Of a stretch of DNA of 64,000 nt, positions 9,561 through 22,599 are shown one piece after another; positions within the stretch are counted from its first letter, which is position 1; every line of letters begins with the position of its first letter. The notes beneath the pieces are model-generated. The model had not been told where the DNA came from. It was given only the letters and a program-made list of their open reading frames with translations, and searched no databases. The stretch spans positions 27,122,927 to 27,186,926 of the forward strand of contig CM019713.1 in the NCBI GenBank assembly GCA_009760885.1, in the 5' to 3' direction. The stretch comes from Achatina immaculata. Its lineage: Eukaryota > Mollusca > Gastropoda > Stylommatophora > Achatinidae. The position numbers and the translations under genes were made by a program.

Positions 9561-10765
9561 TCTATATGTAAAATTGAATGTGTGTTTGTGTATGTTCCAG
9601 CATCACACTGGAACGCCTGGGGTAATTTGAACCAAACTTGGCACACATATGACATACAATCTGGACGAAGTACTGTGGGTGTTAGATCATCCCTAGGACC
9701 CTTAGGGGGACCTGGGTGGTGGGGGTGGGATCGAAACCGACCGATAAAAATAATAGCCCACTGAACGATGGGAAGTAACTCCCATGATATGTTCGGGTTG
9801 TCGGCCGTGGCGGACAAAATTCAGCTCACAGAAATCGATGACGCTATATTTGCTGAGTTGCGAACTGTTTGCATTGTAACGAAAAACATGATCACAGAGC
9901 TGTACTGGCCTAAGAGCAATATATGTAGTCTCCCATGACAAGTCCAAATAATTTTGATGGTCTAAATAATTTTGATGGTCTCTTTTTGTTTTAATTATAT
10001 TTGTAAAAATAAATTTTAACTTAGTTTTTTCCTTATATTTATATTAGCTTCAGTAGATTTCATTGCTCAGTGACAGTGTGCCGTTGTCTTATTTTTTTAA
10101 TTAACTTTTCAAATTAGAGAGAGCGGGAGAGAGAGGAAGAGAGAGGGAGAAAGGGAGAGAGAGGGAGAAAGGGAGAGAGAGAGGGAAAGAGAAGTAGAGA
10201 GAGATAGAGACGGGAGAAGAGAGAGGGAGGGAGAGAGAGGGAGAGAGGGGAAAGAGAGGGAGAGAGGTAGAGAGAGATAGAGAGGGAGAATTAGAAGGAG
10301 ATAGATAGAGAAGGAGATAGATAGATTTGAGATCGCCATGTTTCTCCAACGGACAACTTTATGTTGCTTGCTCAAGGGAGAGAGAGAGGGAGAGAGATAG
10401 AGAAGGAGAGAGATATCGACACAGAGTGAGAGAGAGAGAGAGAGAGAGATCTGGGATCGCCATGTTTCTCCCATGGACAACTTTATGTTGTTTGCTCAAA
10501 GGTGGGTTCACCCAAGAATTTATTTATTCTTGCTCCTGGAGTTGAAACTAAAAATGTTGTTTATAATCAAAGTTTGAGCTGAAATTAATATTATATTTAA
10601 TTTGTAAAAGACTTTACTCTATAATTTGTATACGGTACCCACACTTTTAAATACCGGTAAATAAAATTACTTCGATATTACACAATAGACAGAATTCATT
10701 CCTTTTCTTGTCTAATAGACGACTGGGATAAATAAATATCCGGGCAACGCCGGGTAATCAGCTCG
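9561..10765 (+). mobile_element. Probable non-autonomous Helitron, 1,205 bp
   Basis: The left end starts TC (TCTATATGTAAAATTG..) after an A. An internal 'ccaaacttggcacacata' resembles the 5' region of Helitron-like repeats described in many invertebrates. The right end is a short GC hairpin CCGGGCAACGCCGGG (10740-10754), then TAATCAGCTCG, then a T. Helitrons end in a hairpin plus CTRR; here it is CTCG, one base off. They insert between A and T without duplication, as seen. It encodes no Rep or helicase. The interior carries GA-rich arrays. Confidence 0.55.
10118..10480. repeat. GA-rich arrays with a duplicated 45-bp block
   Basis: Two (GA)n-rich tracts each precede a copy of gatcgccatgtttctcc (10331 and 10455), followed by ggacaactttatgttg. 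The arrangement is therefore a duplicated block plus purine tract inside the Helitron. Confidence 0.8.
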
Positions 10766-10789
10766 TTTTCTATAAAAACAAAGTTATTT

Positions 10790-11068
10790 GCCGACTGCGG
10801 GATTGCGTATTAAAGAGAGAAAACATAAATATTTTGGACACATTAAACGTCATGATAATCTAGAGAAAACGGTCTTGGAAGGGTACATAATGGGAACAAG
10901 AAAGAGAGGAAGACCAAGGCGAAGATGGCTGCAAGACATCATTGATGATCTGCAAATGGGTGATTCAGCAGTAGGCTATCTTGCTCACAACCGAGAGGCC
11001 TACAGGGGGGGGGGGCTGTTAGGGAGGCAAAGTTCCACATGGGACATGCAAATGAATGAAAGGATTGC
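10790..11068 (+). mobile_element. RTE-type LINE family B, 3' end copy
   Basis: The frame reads RIKERKHKYFGHIKRHDNLE, then GTRKRGRPRRRWLQDI, IDDLQMGD and LAHNREAYR. It is then thrown out of frame by a run of ten G (about 10997-11006), where other copies have a short GGAGA-type sequence. It ends ATGCAAATGAATGAAAGG, with the stop codon within the tail repeat. This is the C-terminal domain only, with no RT catalytic motifs. Confidence 0.8.
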
Positions 11069-11329
11069 GCAGACAACGTCAAGCTCTACTCCAGAAGCCG
11101 TGCGGAAGGAGCGCCATGGCTTGTTACTGGAAGCACCTGACCTGATGGGGTATGGTTGTGTAACCTGATCTAATTAATTGTTTTTAATTTTCACTTCAGC
11201 CATCTGCAACAGCCAGGTAGGAGAGACTCAGCTGTTGCTGCTTGTAACACGCTTGCAGGAATGTCCACTAATTATGTTTATTTCATAATTAAGCCAGGAC
11301 CTTTCTGTCTCTCTTGTTTACTTCGTTAC

Positions 11330-12970
11330 TCTTCTTTCTTCTATCATTGTCTCTCTTCTTTACTCACTCTCTCTCACTCTGATGTTTCATTCCCTGTCTT
11401 TTCCTTTACCTCTCTTACTTCTTTATTCACTCCCGTTATATTCTTTTTGTTACTTTCCTTTATCAGTCTCTCTCTCTCTCTTTTCTTTACTTGCTTTCTC
11501 TCTCTTCTTTCCTTTATTTCGTCTTTACTCACCCCTATCTCTCTCTTTTTTTTTCTTTCATCACCCTCCCTTCTTTCCTTTATCACCCTCTCTTCATTCC
11601 TTTATCACTCTCTCTTCTTTACTCACCCCCTCACTTTTTTCCTTTATCACTCTCTCTTCTTTCCTCACACCCTTCCTTCTTTCTTTTATCACTGTCTCTT
11701 CTTTACTCACTCCCTCTCTTCTTTCCTTTATCATTCTCTCTTCTTTACTCACCCCTTCTCTTCTTTCCTTTATCACTCTCTCTTCTTTACTCACTCCCTC
11801 TCTTCTTTCCTTTATCACTCTCTCTTCTTTACTCACCCCTTCTCTTCTTTCCTTTATCACTCTCTCTTCTTTACTCACCCCTTCTCTTCTTTCCTTTATC
11901 ACTGTCTCTTCTTTACTCACATCCTCCCTTCTTTTCTTTATCACTCTCTCTTCTTTACTCACCCCCTCTCTTCTTTCCTTTATCACTCTCTTCTTTACTC
12001 ACACTCTTCCTTCTTTCCTTTATCACTCTCTCTTCTTTACTCACCCCCTATCTTCTTTCCCTTATCACTATCTCTTCTTTACTCACCCCCTCTCTTCTTT
12101 CCTTTATCACTCTCTCTTCTTTACTCACCCCCTCTCTTCTTTCCTTTATCACTCTCTCTTCTTTACTCACCCCTTCTCTTCTTTCTTTTATCACTCTCTC
12201 TTCTTTACTCACCCCTTCTCTTCTTTCCTTTATCACTGTCTCTTCTTTACTCACACTCCCTCTTCTTTCCTTTATCACTCTCTCTTCTTTACTCACCCCT
12301 TCTCTTCTTTCCTTTATCACTCTCTCTTCATTCCTTTATCACTCTCTCTCTTCTTTCCTTTATCACTCTCTCTTCTTTACTCACCCCCTCTCTTCTTTCC
12401 TTTATCACTCTCTCTTCTTTACTCACCCCTTCTCTTCTTTCCTTTATCACTCTCTCTTCTTTACTCACACCCTTCCTACTTTCCTTTATCACTCTCTCTT
12501 CTTTACTCACCCCTTCTCTTCTTTCCTTTATCACTCTCTCTTCTTTACTCACCCCTTCTCTCTTCTTCTCTTCATAAAATCCCTTTCTTTCCTTTATCAC
12601 TCTCTCTTCTTTACTCACCCCTTGTCTTCTTTCCTTTATCACTTTCTCTTCTTTACTCACCCCTTCTCTCTTCTTCTCTTCATAAAATCCCTTTCTTTCC
12701 TTTATCACTCTCTCGTCTTTACTCACCCTCTCTCTTCTTTCCTTTATCATTCTCTCTTCTTTACTCATTCCCTCTCTCTTTTCTTTCTTTTATTACTTCC
12801 CTCCCCAACTCTCTATATCACTTTTCTTTTCTTTTCTCCTTTCTTACTTCTCTTTCCTTTCTTCTCTCTCGCCTGTATTTCTCTATTCTTCCCCCTCCCC
12901 CAGCTCTATTTTTTTCTTTCCCTTCTCTCAGTCTTTGTTCTTCTTCTTTCTCTTTTATTTTGGTGCCCTC
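11330..12970. repeat. Polypyrimidine minisatellite, 42-bp unit
   Basis: The core array (about 11570-12770) repeats ctttcctttatcactctctc + ttctttactcaccccctctctt, 42 bp, in roughly 28 units. Shorter CT-rich variants lie on both flanks. Two units near 12571 and 12679 carry an extra 'cataaaatccc' block and mark a 108-bp higher-order duplication. Because 42 is divisible by three, all three plus frames and one minus frame stay open for 130-536 codons. These are not genes. The strand asymmetry is nearly complete (C/T on plus). Confidence 0.95.
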
Positions 12971-13610
12971 TCTCACGCAAATCTCCAATTAGCGAAAACA
13001 TTTCATTTGTTTGTGGAACAAAACATGTCCGCCATCTCGGCACCAGCTGGTTCTTTCTGTAGGGAATGTTCTTCTTCTTGTACACTTTCATCTTCTTTCT
13101 CTTGAAACAAGTTTTGAAAGGATAATATTTGCGCTGTTTTTAACATAATTGACAACAGATGCGCTGCGGAATGTTTTAAAGCAACACAAACATTTCTTGT
13201 TACCACTTTGACCGATTGTGCGCAATTAAAACTGATAGAGCCATGTGTGAGATAAAACCGTGCTTTGGAAAGATGTTGCTGAACAAATCCATCAATACCA
13301 GCGTCTGCCTGCTTGAAAACTACCTTCTAAAACCAAATAGAATATCATTAAGTGTACGACCATTTTGTCTTCAAAGATTTATGCTTTTGGTTTTTTTTTA
13401 AAATGCAGATAATAATAGTCTTTGAAACGTCCCTTCCCAGCATCGCTTTACGAGGTGCTAGTTTGCAAGCACAGACACTGTACAGAAGAGGACGTATCTT
13501 TTGCTAGATCAGCCATGAGGTGGACACAGTGACTGAGGGGGGGCACGGGGGAACGGCGAGACCAGGCAAAGAACAGCCTGTCAGTTCCTGTGCTGTCCGC
13601 GAATAAACGT
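12971..13610. other. No recognisable feature
   Basis: Mixed-composition sequence. It includes a slightly GC-richer stretch (13430-13600) with a short G run. No repeat family or supported coding region. Confidence 0.5.
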
Positions 13611-13612
13611 TT

Positions 13613-13830
13613 GGGCGCATGAGTAGTACAGTTGTTAATTCACTTGTCTTTCACTGAGAACGTAGTTTGAGTCAATTTCAGTGGGGAGTCGCCATAGCCC
13701 GGCTGTAGAAATGGGTACCTTACCAAACCAAGTGGTAGGGAATAAAAGGCAGCCACAGACAATGCTGACCATATCATCCTCTATAGTGTACCGATGGGTT
13801 AGGAAACATATGAGCACTGGTAGCATATTC
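13613..13830 (+). mobile_element. Degenerate tRNA-derived SINE
   Basis: The order of blocks matches the SINE at 55591-55846. A worn A-box head (gcatgagtagtacagttg) comes first, then 'cccggctgtagaaatgggtacc', then 'tgctgaccatatcatcctctatagtg'. The B box is decayed (gtagtttgagtca). No clean TSD was found. Confidence 0.6.
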
Positions 13831-13864
13831 TATAAACACTTAAATTATATAGAACAGCTCCAGA

Positions 13865-14540
13865 AAATTATAGGTACAGAAAGCATATTCTCTGTAGGTC
13901 TCCAAAGTGTGGAATAGATCTAAAGATATAGGAACTTAATCCGCATCCACTAAATGTCTCTGTGGCATTGAAGAGGTCAGCAAGAATATGAAAGACAACA
14001 GGATACCCTCTGCAAGGGCATAGGACAAGTCAAGGAAACTCTGGGCAGAACCACATCATTCTTCAGATGCCCCAGTAATATGCACAGGGCAACCTTTACC
14101 TTTGACGAAACGTAGGGTTGAACCTTGATATACACGTTTTACTCTGAGACACACAAAAGTCTGGAGTACTTTCACAATCTTCTGTACAAGTCTTACAATC
14201 ATAACCAACATACACTTCTAAAACATCAGACTACAAGGAATAACACTTCGTAAACAATATGAATAATATGACGTTATAATTTCCAGATCCGGCTGTTTCT
14301 TGTTTTTAACTGCTGGTATACGGTATCCCGCTGATATTGATCAATACGGCTTTCGTAAAGACAGAATCTCATCTACGGCTGCGAGGTAATCCTACATCCA
14401 TGGATTCTACAGATAATGAAGGAATACTTTCCGTTGTATGTAAATGTGTCTGTGCTTACAAAGCATTGATCTGTTTGAAGAAAGTTATGATTTATCACAC
14501 ATACATCTGCCTGGTTAACTACAGCTGCAGTTTTTATTAT
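13865..14540. other. No recognisable feature
   Basis: Single-copy-looking AT-rich sequence with no supported coding region or repeat. Confidence 0.45.
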
Positions 14541-14545
14541 GATAA

Positions 14546-14842
14546 CAGCGGTTCTCAATCTTTTTTTTTTAACTCAGTGCAGAGTTGCGTGACATCGCGA
14601 TTGAAAAATTTACTTCTAATAAAAAGATAGTAAATGCACTTTCATGAAAACGTTTTCTGTACACCCTTGAACTCTTTGTCGTACATCTATAGCGCATCTA
14701 CGAACTCTTCGTGACATATCTGCGGACTCTTTGAGGCATATTTGTTGATCTTTGCGCCACAACTGTGATATTTTCGGGGCAGACCTGCGGAATCCTCGCG
14801 GCACATCTGTGAACTTTTCGTGGCAGACCCACTGATAATCGC
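14546..14842. mobile_element. hAT-like MITE with internal 22-bp repeats
   Basis: The left end CAGCGGTTCTCAATC (14546-14560) is a typical hAT MITE terminus. The interior (14660-14830) is a degenerate 22-bp tandem repeat built on gaactcttcgtgacatatctgc, about 7 copies. The right end gataatcgctg is a worn complement. No matching TSD, so the limits are tentative. Confidence 0.45.
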
Positions 14843-14954
14843 TGTTCAGCAGAATGGTGTCAGTATGATACAGTGCACAGGTAAAAAGGTATGAGCGATC
14901 TAACCCAGCAATGATAGTATATCTTTGTCATTCTATACTACTGTGATACTGAAT

Positions 14955-15255
14955 TGTTGTGATCTTCTTCATGTGACATGTCCTTTCCAGAACGTTGTCC
15001 CTCTCACTGCCCCCTGAAAGCAACGCTGTCCTGCACAAGTTGACCAGAGTCCAGCAATGACACATTCAGGTTTTCCATGATGCTCAGAGTCCACTTGCGG
15101 CGAGGTCATCCCTCTTCTCTTTTGTCGGGCACTATGGCTTCTACTATCAACCTCTCCAAGCTGTTATGTCTCTTGATGTGGCCGAAGTATCTCAACTTTC
15201 TAATTTTGATGGCGTTTACGAGCCAGCTATCTACGACATCCTAATCCCATCAGTA
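14955..15255 (-). mobile_element. LINE family F (RTE-like) C-terminal fragment
   Basis: The minus strand reads IKIRKLRYFGHIKRHNSLER, LIVEAIVPDKREEG, PRRKWT.. and NVSLLDSGQLVQDS, then GKDMS followed by GAAGAAGAT. The plus-strand copy at 26540-27083 has the same order of motifs and the same GAA tail. RT catalytic motifs are absent. Confidence 0.7.
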
Positions 15256-15289
15256 TCTCTTTATTTGATTTTCTTTCTATCAATGATAT

Positions 15290-15800
15290 TCTAAGCACTG
15301 ATATCTTATCTTATATCTTATATCCTTCCCGTGCCGTTAAACGTCACATAGGGCTCTCAAGGTAGTTCGCCAATTTTTCCTGTCTTCTGCGAGTCTTTCA
15401 ACCTCATCAAAGGATTTTATGCCTATTAATTTGGCCTTTCTTAACAATGTCCTCTTCAGAGCTTCACGTGGTCTGCCTCTTTTTCTTCGGCCTGTTGTGT
15501 TCCACTTGATAGCTTGTTTTGGGATTTTCTGTTTCTTCTCATCACGTGACCAACATATGTCCATCTCCTTTTCCTGATCACCCATGAGACTGGTTGTTGT
15601 TCAGTCATCTGTCTTATCTCTGCATTGTTCTTGAATTCGTTCCACTTGATGCAGAGTATTTTCCTTAGGCATTTGTTTTCAAAAGAGTCTAATTTCTTTT
15701 CTATTTCTTTAGTTGTTTTCCAGCTTTCGCATACATAAATGAGGGTGGATATTACATTTGAATTGAATAGTCTTAACTTGATGTTACTAGCAGTGATAGT
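15290..15800 (-). mobile_element. LINE family E C-terminal fragment
   Basis: The frame at 15585-15337 reads MGDQEKEMDICWS.., then TGRRKRGRPREALKRTLL, and ends ALCDV-stop. Upstream in a shifted frame are NVISTLIYVCESWK and KKLDSFENKCLRKIL. The same domain ends the longer family E copy at 28690-30655. After the stop is CGGCACGGGAAGG and an (ATATAAG)n-like tail. Confidence 0.75.
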
Positions 15801-16710
15801 ACACAGAAATATGTGACTGAGTTGCTAGTGTGCTGCCGTCTGGTGGCTAGGCGGCCGCTAGTCTTAGCGAAAGTCCGTGGTTCGAGACTTATCCTCTTGT
15901 CATTTTTCTTTATCTCGAGTCTTAAGCGTTTTGTCTATTATATTTCGAAGGCTAACCATACAACACTGTGCTCTATCACTTTCTGCTGTGGTAGTACAAC
16001 ATTGTGATACCACCACTGTTGCTATGCTACAGTTTTGGTACTACAGGATGGTCCACGGGGTAGAGACTGTTGCATATCACAAAGAAGGCAGTTACTTGTG
16101 AGTTTACCTGTTGCGTCTGGTCTGTGTATACAATCACCACAAAATCTTCTTCTGATATATCCGGACCGTTGTGGATGGTATTCTTTGCAGTCAACGCTGT
16201 GATCATACTAAGCCACAGACATTAAGTATGGCCTGCGTTAAGACCTGTTGTGATTGACTCATGAAGCCAGCTTCTACGCAGGCTCCATATTGTATAATAA
16301 CAATGTCAAGTCTCATATCATAGTTTAATCTTCATGACTGTTGCACTAATGTAGATTATGTTCGCAGGCGGGCATTTCTGCTTTATTGTCTCTGAAAATT
16401 GCTTCAACATCCAGTGCACCATCTTTGCTCTGAGACCATCCCAGCAAACAAACGCAGATGTGACTTCATCGTACCTGAAGAGTACTACACTGACAAAGAT
16501 GGACAGCGTGAAGACATACAAGGTAAACTGTCAGGCAGCCTCAGTGAGAAATACAAGTGTCATCATACAAGATGCTGTTTCTGACCAGATCTTTCTAACT
16601 CTCGGCTGGGTGCATGGAGCTGATCATTGTAAAGCCAAAGCAGAGTTAAATGAAAGTGCCTGCAGTTTTTGTGTGCATTTATCTATTTATTTTCACACAT
16701 ACACGGACGC
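15801..16710. other. No confident feature; possible SINE B-box at about 15880
   Basis: GTGGTTCGAGAC at about 15878-15889 resembles a Pol III B box, preceded by ggtggctaggcggc. Nothing downstream matches the SINEs here. The rest shows no coding or repeat signal. Confidence 0.35.
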
Positions 16711-16713
16711 ACT

Positions 16714-16892
<179 letters not shown>

Positions 16893-17840
16893 CTTGATAA
16901 GAACACTTTTGCTGAAATATTGGGTAGTCATGGCTGCTTTATATAACTATTGGAGTATTCTTATATCTCTTATTATTTGTTTCATTCCCCTTTTTATTAT
17001 AAACTTGTGCCATGCGCCTTGATCTAACTGCTCTACACTAGAATCCGTTTGACCATAACCACCATTACATTTATCGGCCACCACAAATCTACAGCAACAT
17101 CCAAGTGTATAATTTCCTAGGTCTGTATATCTGCATATCTATGCCACAGACAGATTTTTTGCTATACCTTGAGGTACTCATGAATATAAATTATGGGTTA
17201 AATGTTTACGTTATATATGCGGTTTAGTTTGCTCCCGCGTCAAACAGAAGCTGTCTGTCACGTTGAAAGCTGTCATTGTTGCTGTCATTTTCTTTTTTTT
17301 TTCCCCACCATTTGAACGAAAGATGGAGTTTATTGTGAATTACAAAACGCTAGCGCAGTTTACTATGCTAAATATACTATGCTAAATGCTATTATACTAT
17401 GCTAAATATATTATACACAATAATATTAATACCTTTTTACTGAAATAGGAAGTGTTTTTAATTATGTCAAAGTGTCTTCGATTACTTATTATGTCGTAAA
17501 TTCGTAAATTAATGTTATGTGTTGTCATCATTAGACCTTCCCCCAAATCAGTTTTGAATGGTGGGGTTACATCTGCATCTACGCATAAAAACTGTGTATG
17601 TAACTGAGAAATTAGACAACACGCTATGCATAGCATTTGATGTAGTGGTAAACTGTTGGCACAGCGAATAGGTCCCACGATCAATCCTAGATTGTGTACC
17701 TTTTTCAAACTGTTGGTAAATTGCATATCTATATACGCGTACAGGATGACGAGATCTTCACGTAGCACAACAGGGAGAGCGGCATTCAAACATACAGTCT
17801 GGTGACATGGATCAAATTTAACTCGGTAAATCTGGCGTAC
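16893..17840. other. No recognisable feature
   Basis: AT-rich sequence with a short 'actatgctaaat' duplication at 17360-17410. No supported gene. Confidence 0.45.
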
Positions 17841-17842
17841 AG

Positions 17843-18515
17843 AAGGACAGATCTAACGGGATTCCCTTATGTGTATGGTTAGAGAGACAGATCTAACAGG
17901 ACTCCTTTATGTGGATGGTCAGAGGGACAGATCTAACGGAATTTCTTTATGTGTATGGTTAAAGAGACAGATCTAACGGAATTTCTTTATGTGTATGGTT
18001 AAAGAGACAGATCTAACGGAATTTATTTATGTGTATGGTTAGAGAGACAGATCTAACGGAATTTCTTTATGTGTATGGTTAGAGAGACAGATCTAACGGA
18101 ATTTCTTTATGTGTATGGTTAGAGAGACAGATCTAACGGAATTTCTTTATGTGTATGGTTAGAGAAACAGATCTAACGGGGATTTCTTTATGTGTATGGT
18201 TAAAGAGACAGTCTAACGGAATTTCTTTATGTGTATGGTTAGAGAGACAGATCTAACGGGGTTTCTTTATGTGTATGGTTAGAGAGACAAATCTAACGGA
18301 ATTTCTTTATGTGTATGGTTAGAGAGACAGATCTAACGGGGTTTCTTTATGTGTATGTTTAGAGGGACAGATCTAACGGAATTTCTTTATGTGTATGGTT
18401 AGAGGGACAGATCTAACGGAATTTCTTTATGTGTATGGTTAGAGAGACAGATCTAACGGGATTCCTTTATGTGTATGTTTAGAGGGACAGGTCTAACGGT
18501 ATTCCCTTATGTTTA
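17843..18515. repeat. Minisatellite, 40-bp unit, about 17 copies
   Basis: The unit is agagagacagatctaacgga + atttctttatgtgtatggtt. Variation is concentrated at a/ggg before attt and at agagg for agaga. The first and last units are most diverged (attccctta, tttatagtt), as expected for a tandem array turning over internally. Confidence 0.95.
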
Positions 18516-19180
<665 letters not shown>

Positions 19181-21742
19181 AAACATCATCCACACTAATA
19201 GATCACATAAATGTAGCTGATCCAGAAAACATTATAAAATGTAAAGTCCCTCACACATCAATGAGTGATCACTATCCGGTTTGTTGCACATGGACACGAC
19301 ATGGCTTTAAAATTCCCCAAAATAAACATACCAGTATTAAATTTAGAAGTTTTAACAAATTCAGCTTAGAATCATATCTGAAAGAGTTGCAAGCAGCACC
19401 TCTAGATCATGTGTACCAACTAACTGATCTTGATAAGGCCCTGGAATGATGGATAAAAACCTTCAGGGTTGTATTTAACAAGCATGTTCCTATTAAGGAG
19501 GTGAGAGTTAAACATCAAGTGAAGTCCCCCTGGATAACACCTGAGAAAGTCATGAAGGAAAGAGATCAGGCCCACAAAAATAAGGAATTCACTAGCTATA
19601 GATTACTTAGAATTAGAGTTTAGTACTTAATTAGGCAGGAAAAGAAAAATTACTCGAAGAACCTACTTCAGAATAAATCAGACAGTAAGTCTGTCTGGAA
19701 AGCAATTAACATTCTTGCAAACAAGAGAAAGCAGTCTGACTTGTAGAGTTATAATCATGTGCCCGCTTGTGAAGAGTTCAGTAATCACTTCAGAGAAGTA
19801 GTCAGTAACTTAAAATCTTCACTACCAACCTCTACTTTTGACTTAAGCGAGTTAAACACATTTATAGGTAGCAAATGTGTAAATCTAAAGCAACCCGATA
19901 TTCCTTTCATATCAGTTAGTTAAGTTTACAATTATCTTTCATCTTCAATGAACAACAACACAGCAGCAACAAGATATTACGCTACACAGCCCCAGTAATT
20001 ACAGATACACTAACATACATTTACAATCAGTGCATGGCACATTGTTATTTTCCTCAGGCTTTTAAAATTGCAAAAATATATCCCCTTTTCAAATCTTGTT
20101 CAGAGAAAAATCCCTCAAATTATAGGCCAATTTCCATTCTGTCAGCTTTGTCAAAACCACTAAAAAAACACATACAAAAAAAAAACAACCTGACAACACA
20201 TGCAAGAAAATGATTTGATTATTGACTGTCAGTCAGGTTTTAGGCCAAACATTCTTGCCACACAGCTCTCACAAAAATGAAAGAATGTTGGTTATCTAAT
20301 GTAAACGATGATAAATTATGTGGTGCTGTCTTTGTTGACTTTAAAAAAGCATTTGATGTGATTGATCATGAAATCCTAGTTAGAAAGCTTGAGACTTATA
20401 AATTACACCATGACCTGACAAAATTTATTACATCTTTTCTTTCCAACAGACAACTGGTACTTTGCCTCAAAAACTCAAAGTCAAGTTCATCTGTGGTTGA
20501 TAATTGTGTTCCACAAGGGTCTATTTTTGGTCGTCTCCTGCTTATCATCTACATCAATGGTCTTCTACTTCATCTCAAAAAATCATCTTGTGACCTCTTT
20601 GCTAATGACTGCACAGTTTACACTAGTGACAATGACTGTATTAACCTTGAGTCAATGCTTCAAATTGAAATAAACAGTCTAATTAACTGCCGCAACAACA
20701 ACAGAATGCTCATAAACACCAACAAAAAAAATCCATGCTCATTTCAACAAGACAGAAATTAACAAATTCACCAACAACAACACTACAGCTCCATGCTGGA
20801 ACTTCACAGATAGAGAATGTTAGTGAACATAAAACTCTAGGTCTCATGATTGACCACACCTCAGCTGGAATCATCATGTAGATAATCTAACCAAACTCAC
20901 TGCACAAAAAGTTTACCAATTTACTCAGATTAAACATTTTCTTAACATAGACACCAGAAGAATATACTACATATCACGGATACAAACATACTTGGACTAC
21001 TGTTCCATAGTTTGGGATGATTGTTCCATGTCAAACATGAAAAGACTTTATTCACTTAAAAAACGAGCAGTAAGCCTTATAGATGACAAACATGCAGCCC
21101 ATATTACAAATAAGGACAAATATCTTGATATTCTGCCCTCAAGAAGAGATTTCTTTTCAACCAGGCCAAGTTAATTCATAAAATTCTTTCACACAGTGCT
21201 CCACCCTATCTGAGGTCGTTGTTCAAATCCAACCCAAAACACAGTCAACTCTTAAGCAATTGTATTCTCCCAAAAACAAAACTTATCTTCTTTAAAAAAA
21301 AAAGCTTTTCTTACTCGCCTGCCCACCTTTGGAATGCCTTACCAACTTACGTAAAACTTACAAGTAATATTCGTTCTTATAACTTCGAACTGTGTCAGTA
21401 TCTGTTTGATATGGACTATATGCCTCCTCAAGCATAGTCTAAAGTAGTTTAAATTATGTCTTGACTGTTGTAATTTTTAACAGCTTGTCTATAAATTTTA
21501 GTTTTGAATGAATGTAAGAATGCAAGTTTATTTCATGTTGTTGCATAAATCAGAGTGTGGAGTGTATGGGTAATAGATAAGTTTATTACTTATTTATGTA
21601 ATCATTTAATTGTGTCTTCATGGTTATTAATGCTCATTAATAAATGCTGATTAATGTGACTGAGTCAAAGCTGTATAATGAATGGCAGAACGTTAGACGA
21701 GCCTGCGTGCCCATTTTTTAACCCTTTGATAATAAAGAATGT
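19181..21742 (+). mobile_element. LINE family A (CR1/L2-like), longest copy
   Basis: It begins in the C-terminal end of an AP-type endonuclease (MSDHYPVCCTW at 19261). A KSPWITPEKVM..RDQAHK block follows, then NYRPISILSALSK, SGFRPNILATQLS, FVDFKKAFDVIDHEIL, CVPQGSIFG, the decayed catalytic box LFANDCTVYT (N for the second-position Asp), MDYCSIVWD, and HLWNALPTYVK near the end. Stops and frameshifts occur throughout. The 3' UTR has the terminal motif gagcctgcgtgccca and an AATAAAG signal. It is bordered by the same 11-bp sequence on both sides, within tetranucleotide arrays. Confidence 0.85.
20277..20762 (+). pseudogene. LINE A reverse-transcriptase domain
   Basis: A 161-codon open segment spans RT palm and thumb entry. 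FVDFKKAFDVIDHEIL gives motif A with its first Asp. ITSFLSNRQ follows, then CVPQGSIFG (motif B). LFANDCTVY replaces the catalytic FADD. Loss of one metal-binding Asp and a frame break after KTNKK-like residues make it inactive. Confidence 0.8.
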
Positions 21743-21995
<253 letters not shown>

Positions 21996-22149
21996 CTGGT
22001 TATCCATCTAACCGTCAGTGAATTTACTCATCAGTTCCTCACCTATTTAAAACACTGACTACTTTCTGTAACTTCCCACATTCGTCTATGTGACTGTCCC
22101 TCTTTATTTATGTTTCTGTCTGTCTATCCACTGATCTATCAATCATTCA

Positions 22150-22599
22150 GAAACGTACAGGGTAAGAAACTAATAAAAGTAGATAGAGGTGTATGGTGTA
22201 GTTTTACAAGGCGGAGGAGGGAGTGAGTAAAGTGAGAAAAAAAACGAATAGAAAGTATGAGAATGTATAAGTGAAAAACATACAACATCTGATATTTCGA
22301 GGATTATGTAACAAACGACACACACACACATACAAAAACGAATAACTAAACGGGAAACGTATCTTAATGTGGCATCCTCCAACACGAGGGAACGCAAAAA
22401 TGCGTGTCCACTATATGAGACATAGAGACAACGCGGGGCCACACAAAGGATACGCCGATAGAGCTAATCGTAAAGAAGCGGCGGAGAGAGGGAGGGAAAC
22501 GGGGGAAGGGCAATAGACACATGAAAGCTGTTAGAGAAGAAGAGAAGGTGGCGATAGGGAGGGGAGCTAGGAGAAAGAAACAAGAAAGTAGAGTATAAA
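22150..22599 (-). other. Purine-rich region, possible PLE 3' UTR
   Basis: A-, G-rich on the plus strand, with no coding signal. It lies directly downstream (minus strand) of the PLE coding remnant at 22600-23565. It does not visibly match the 3' UTR of the PLE family at 7.2 kb, so either a different PLE subfamily or unrelated sequence. Confidence 0.35.

Noticed and set aside
11261..13062. Open frames of 438, 536 and 523 codons rich in Ser/Leu/Phe/Tyr
   Set aside because: All come from the CT-rich 42-bp minisatellite, a period divisible by three with no stop in any plus phase.
17843..18515. Telomere-like repeat
   Set aside because: The 40-bp unit contains ggttaga once per unit but no consecutive TTAGGG units.
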